NCBI GenBank assembly: GCA_023418095.1
Contig: JAEZDL010000074.1
Coordinates: 1 to 6,026, forward strand
Source of the DNA: Bacteroidota bacterium
GTDB lineage: Bacteria > Bacteroidota > Bacteroidia > Flavobacteriales_F > PHOS-HE28
Length of the DNA: 6,026 nt
Direction: 5' to 3'
Position 1 is the first letter of the stretch. Each line of letters begins with the position of its first letter. The notes under the pieces are model-generated. The model ran no database searches and was not told the DNA's origin. It was given only the letters and a program-made list of their open reading frames with translations. Positions 5,548-6,026 of the stretch are shown in pieces. A program made the translations under genes and the position numbers.

Positions 5548-6006
5548 TCAATCGCGCCCCTGCGCAGTGCTGTAATTGATCTTCAATGCGTTGCTTTTGC
5601 GCAATTCCTGCTTCACATCGGTCACGATCTTCATCGAGGTCTTCTTGTCCACCTTCAATGAACGTGTGATCTTGGGGCGTTCCACTTCCTGGCGGCGCTC
5701 GTTGTTGAGCACCACCCACGGATCGATGTCCTCCAACTTGGCGAACTGATCGTTCAGCTGCATGAGCGGTTCTGTGCCCAGCGCAGCAACTGTTGGCGGG
5801 CCGATGTAGATGTAATCCACCAATGCCTTGTCCTCCAACTTCGTGGTCTCGGTCGCCTCCGGAAGAGAGATCTTCACCAGTGGATCCACTTCGCGCATCA
5901 AGGTGGTGACCATGAAGAAGAACAGGAGCATGAAGATGATGTCCGGCAACGAGGCCGTGCTGATCGCCGGTGTTCCTCCTGAACCTTTATCCTTGAACTT
6001 GGACAT
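5548..6006 (-). CDS. exbD: ExbD/TolR-family biopolymer transport protein
   Basis: The 152-residue protein has the ExbD layout: a short basic cytoplasmic N-terminus (MSKFKDKGSGG), one transmembrane helix (about residues 20-38) and a periplasmic domain. LPDIIFMLLFFFMVTTLMRE (20-39) contains Asp22, which corresponds to the essential proton-path aspartate of ExbD/TolR. With ExbB and TonB such proteins use proton flow to energise outer-membrane transporters (family knowledge). The periplasmic part includes VKISLPEATETTKLEDK, as in Bacteroidota ExbD proteins that often occur as tandem paralogues beside exbB. ATG 6006 lies two bases after a possible stop codon of an upstream gene on the same strand, suggesting an operon that continues beyond the window. 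A hairpin terminator follows the stop. The gene is intact. Confidence 0.92.
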   Translation of the reverse strand: MSKFKDKGSGGTPAISTASLPDIIFMLLFFFMVTTLMREVDPLVKISLPEATETTKLEDKALVDYIYIGPPTVAALGTEPLMQLNDQFAKLEDIDPWVVLNNERRQEVERPKITRSLKVDKKTSMKIVTDVKQELRKSNALKINYSTAQGRD

Positions 6007-6008
6007 GA

Positions 6009-6026
6009 CTATGAGCTCTTTGGGGC
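6009..6026 (-). CDS. Possible C-terminal end of an upstream gene (partial)
   Basis: On the minus strand one frame entering from the window edge reads APKSS and then TAG (6011-6009), two bases before the exbD start. Tight spacing of this kind is usual in exbB-exbD-exbD operons, so it may be the end of a preceding exbD paralogue. Five codons are too few for identification. Confidence 0.3.
   Translation of the reverse strand, partial: APKSS

Noticed and set aside
1..6026. CRISPR array, tRNA or rRNA genes
   Set aside because: No regular short repeat-spacer pattern, cloverleaf-like sequence or rRNA segment was seen.

Overview
This window looks like the chromosome of a G+C-rich member of the Bacteroidota, probably Flavobacteriales-like. 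The clues are the protein types (RbfA, a LolC/E-type permease, DusB, ExbD), two promoter boxes matching the Bacteroidota TAnnTTTG -7 motif, and an intergenic repeat of a style I associate with this phylum. The lineage call is inference; no rRNA or tRNA gene is visible.

Layout. rbfA (39-377, GTG start) is followed by a 157-base gap with short repeats. A SAM-dependent methyltransferase with a hydrophobic tail comes next (535-1344). A structured non-coding repeat element (about 1367-1509) precedes a complete LolC/LolE/FtsX-type permease (1532-2761). An AT-rich island (about 2853-3842) follows and carries one orphan lipoprotein gene (2938-3834). On the minus strand lies dusB (4912-3920), full length except for one in-frame TAA. 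Diverging from it is a type II toxin-antitoxin pair: an intact antitoxin (5002-5205) and a RelE/ParE-like toxin with a one-base frameshift (5193-5497). The window closes with exbD on the minus strand (6006-5548) and a hairpin terminator between it and the toxin.

The most interesting structure surrounds the AT-rich island. The permease and dusB converge and their 3' ends overlap by 25 bases, so no free space lies between them. This junction occurs twice. The left copy has the intact permease plus only the last 38 or so codons of dusB. The right copy has only the last 33 or so codons of the permease plus the whole dusB. The island sits between the copies. Over 169 gap-free bases I count 32 differences (about 81% identity), mostly silent, with stops and overlap preserved. 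The copies therefore diverged as working genes in separate lineages before being brought together, as expected for single-crossover integration or import of foreign DNA from a relative. Both overlapping genes kept a complete 3' end at the insertion step. A second mark agrees: GATC occurs about once per 42 bases in the three large flanking genes but only 3 times in the 897-base lipoprotein gene.

The genes do not form one pathway. rbfA (ribosome maturation) and dusB (tRNA modification) are housekeeping RNA genes. The permease, lipoprotein and ExbD belong to the envelope. The toxin-antitoxin pair is an accessory module. The dusB stop and the toxin frameshift are each one base from an intact gene, so sequencing or assembly error must be considered alongside real decay.
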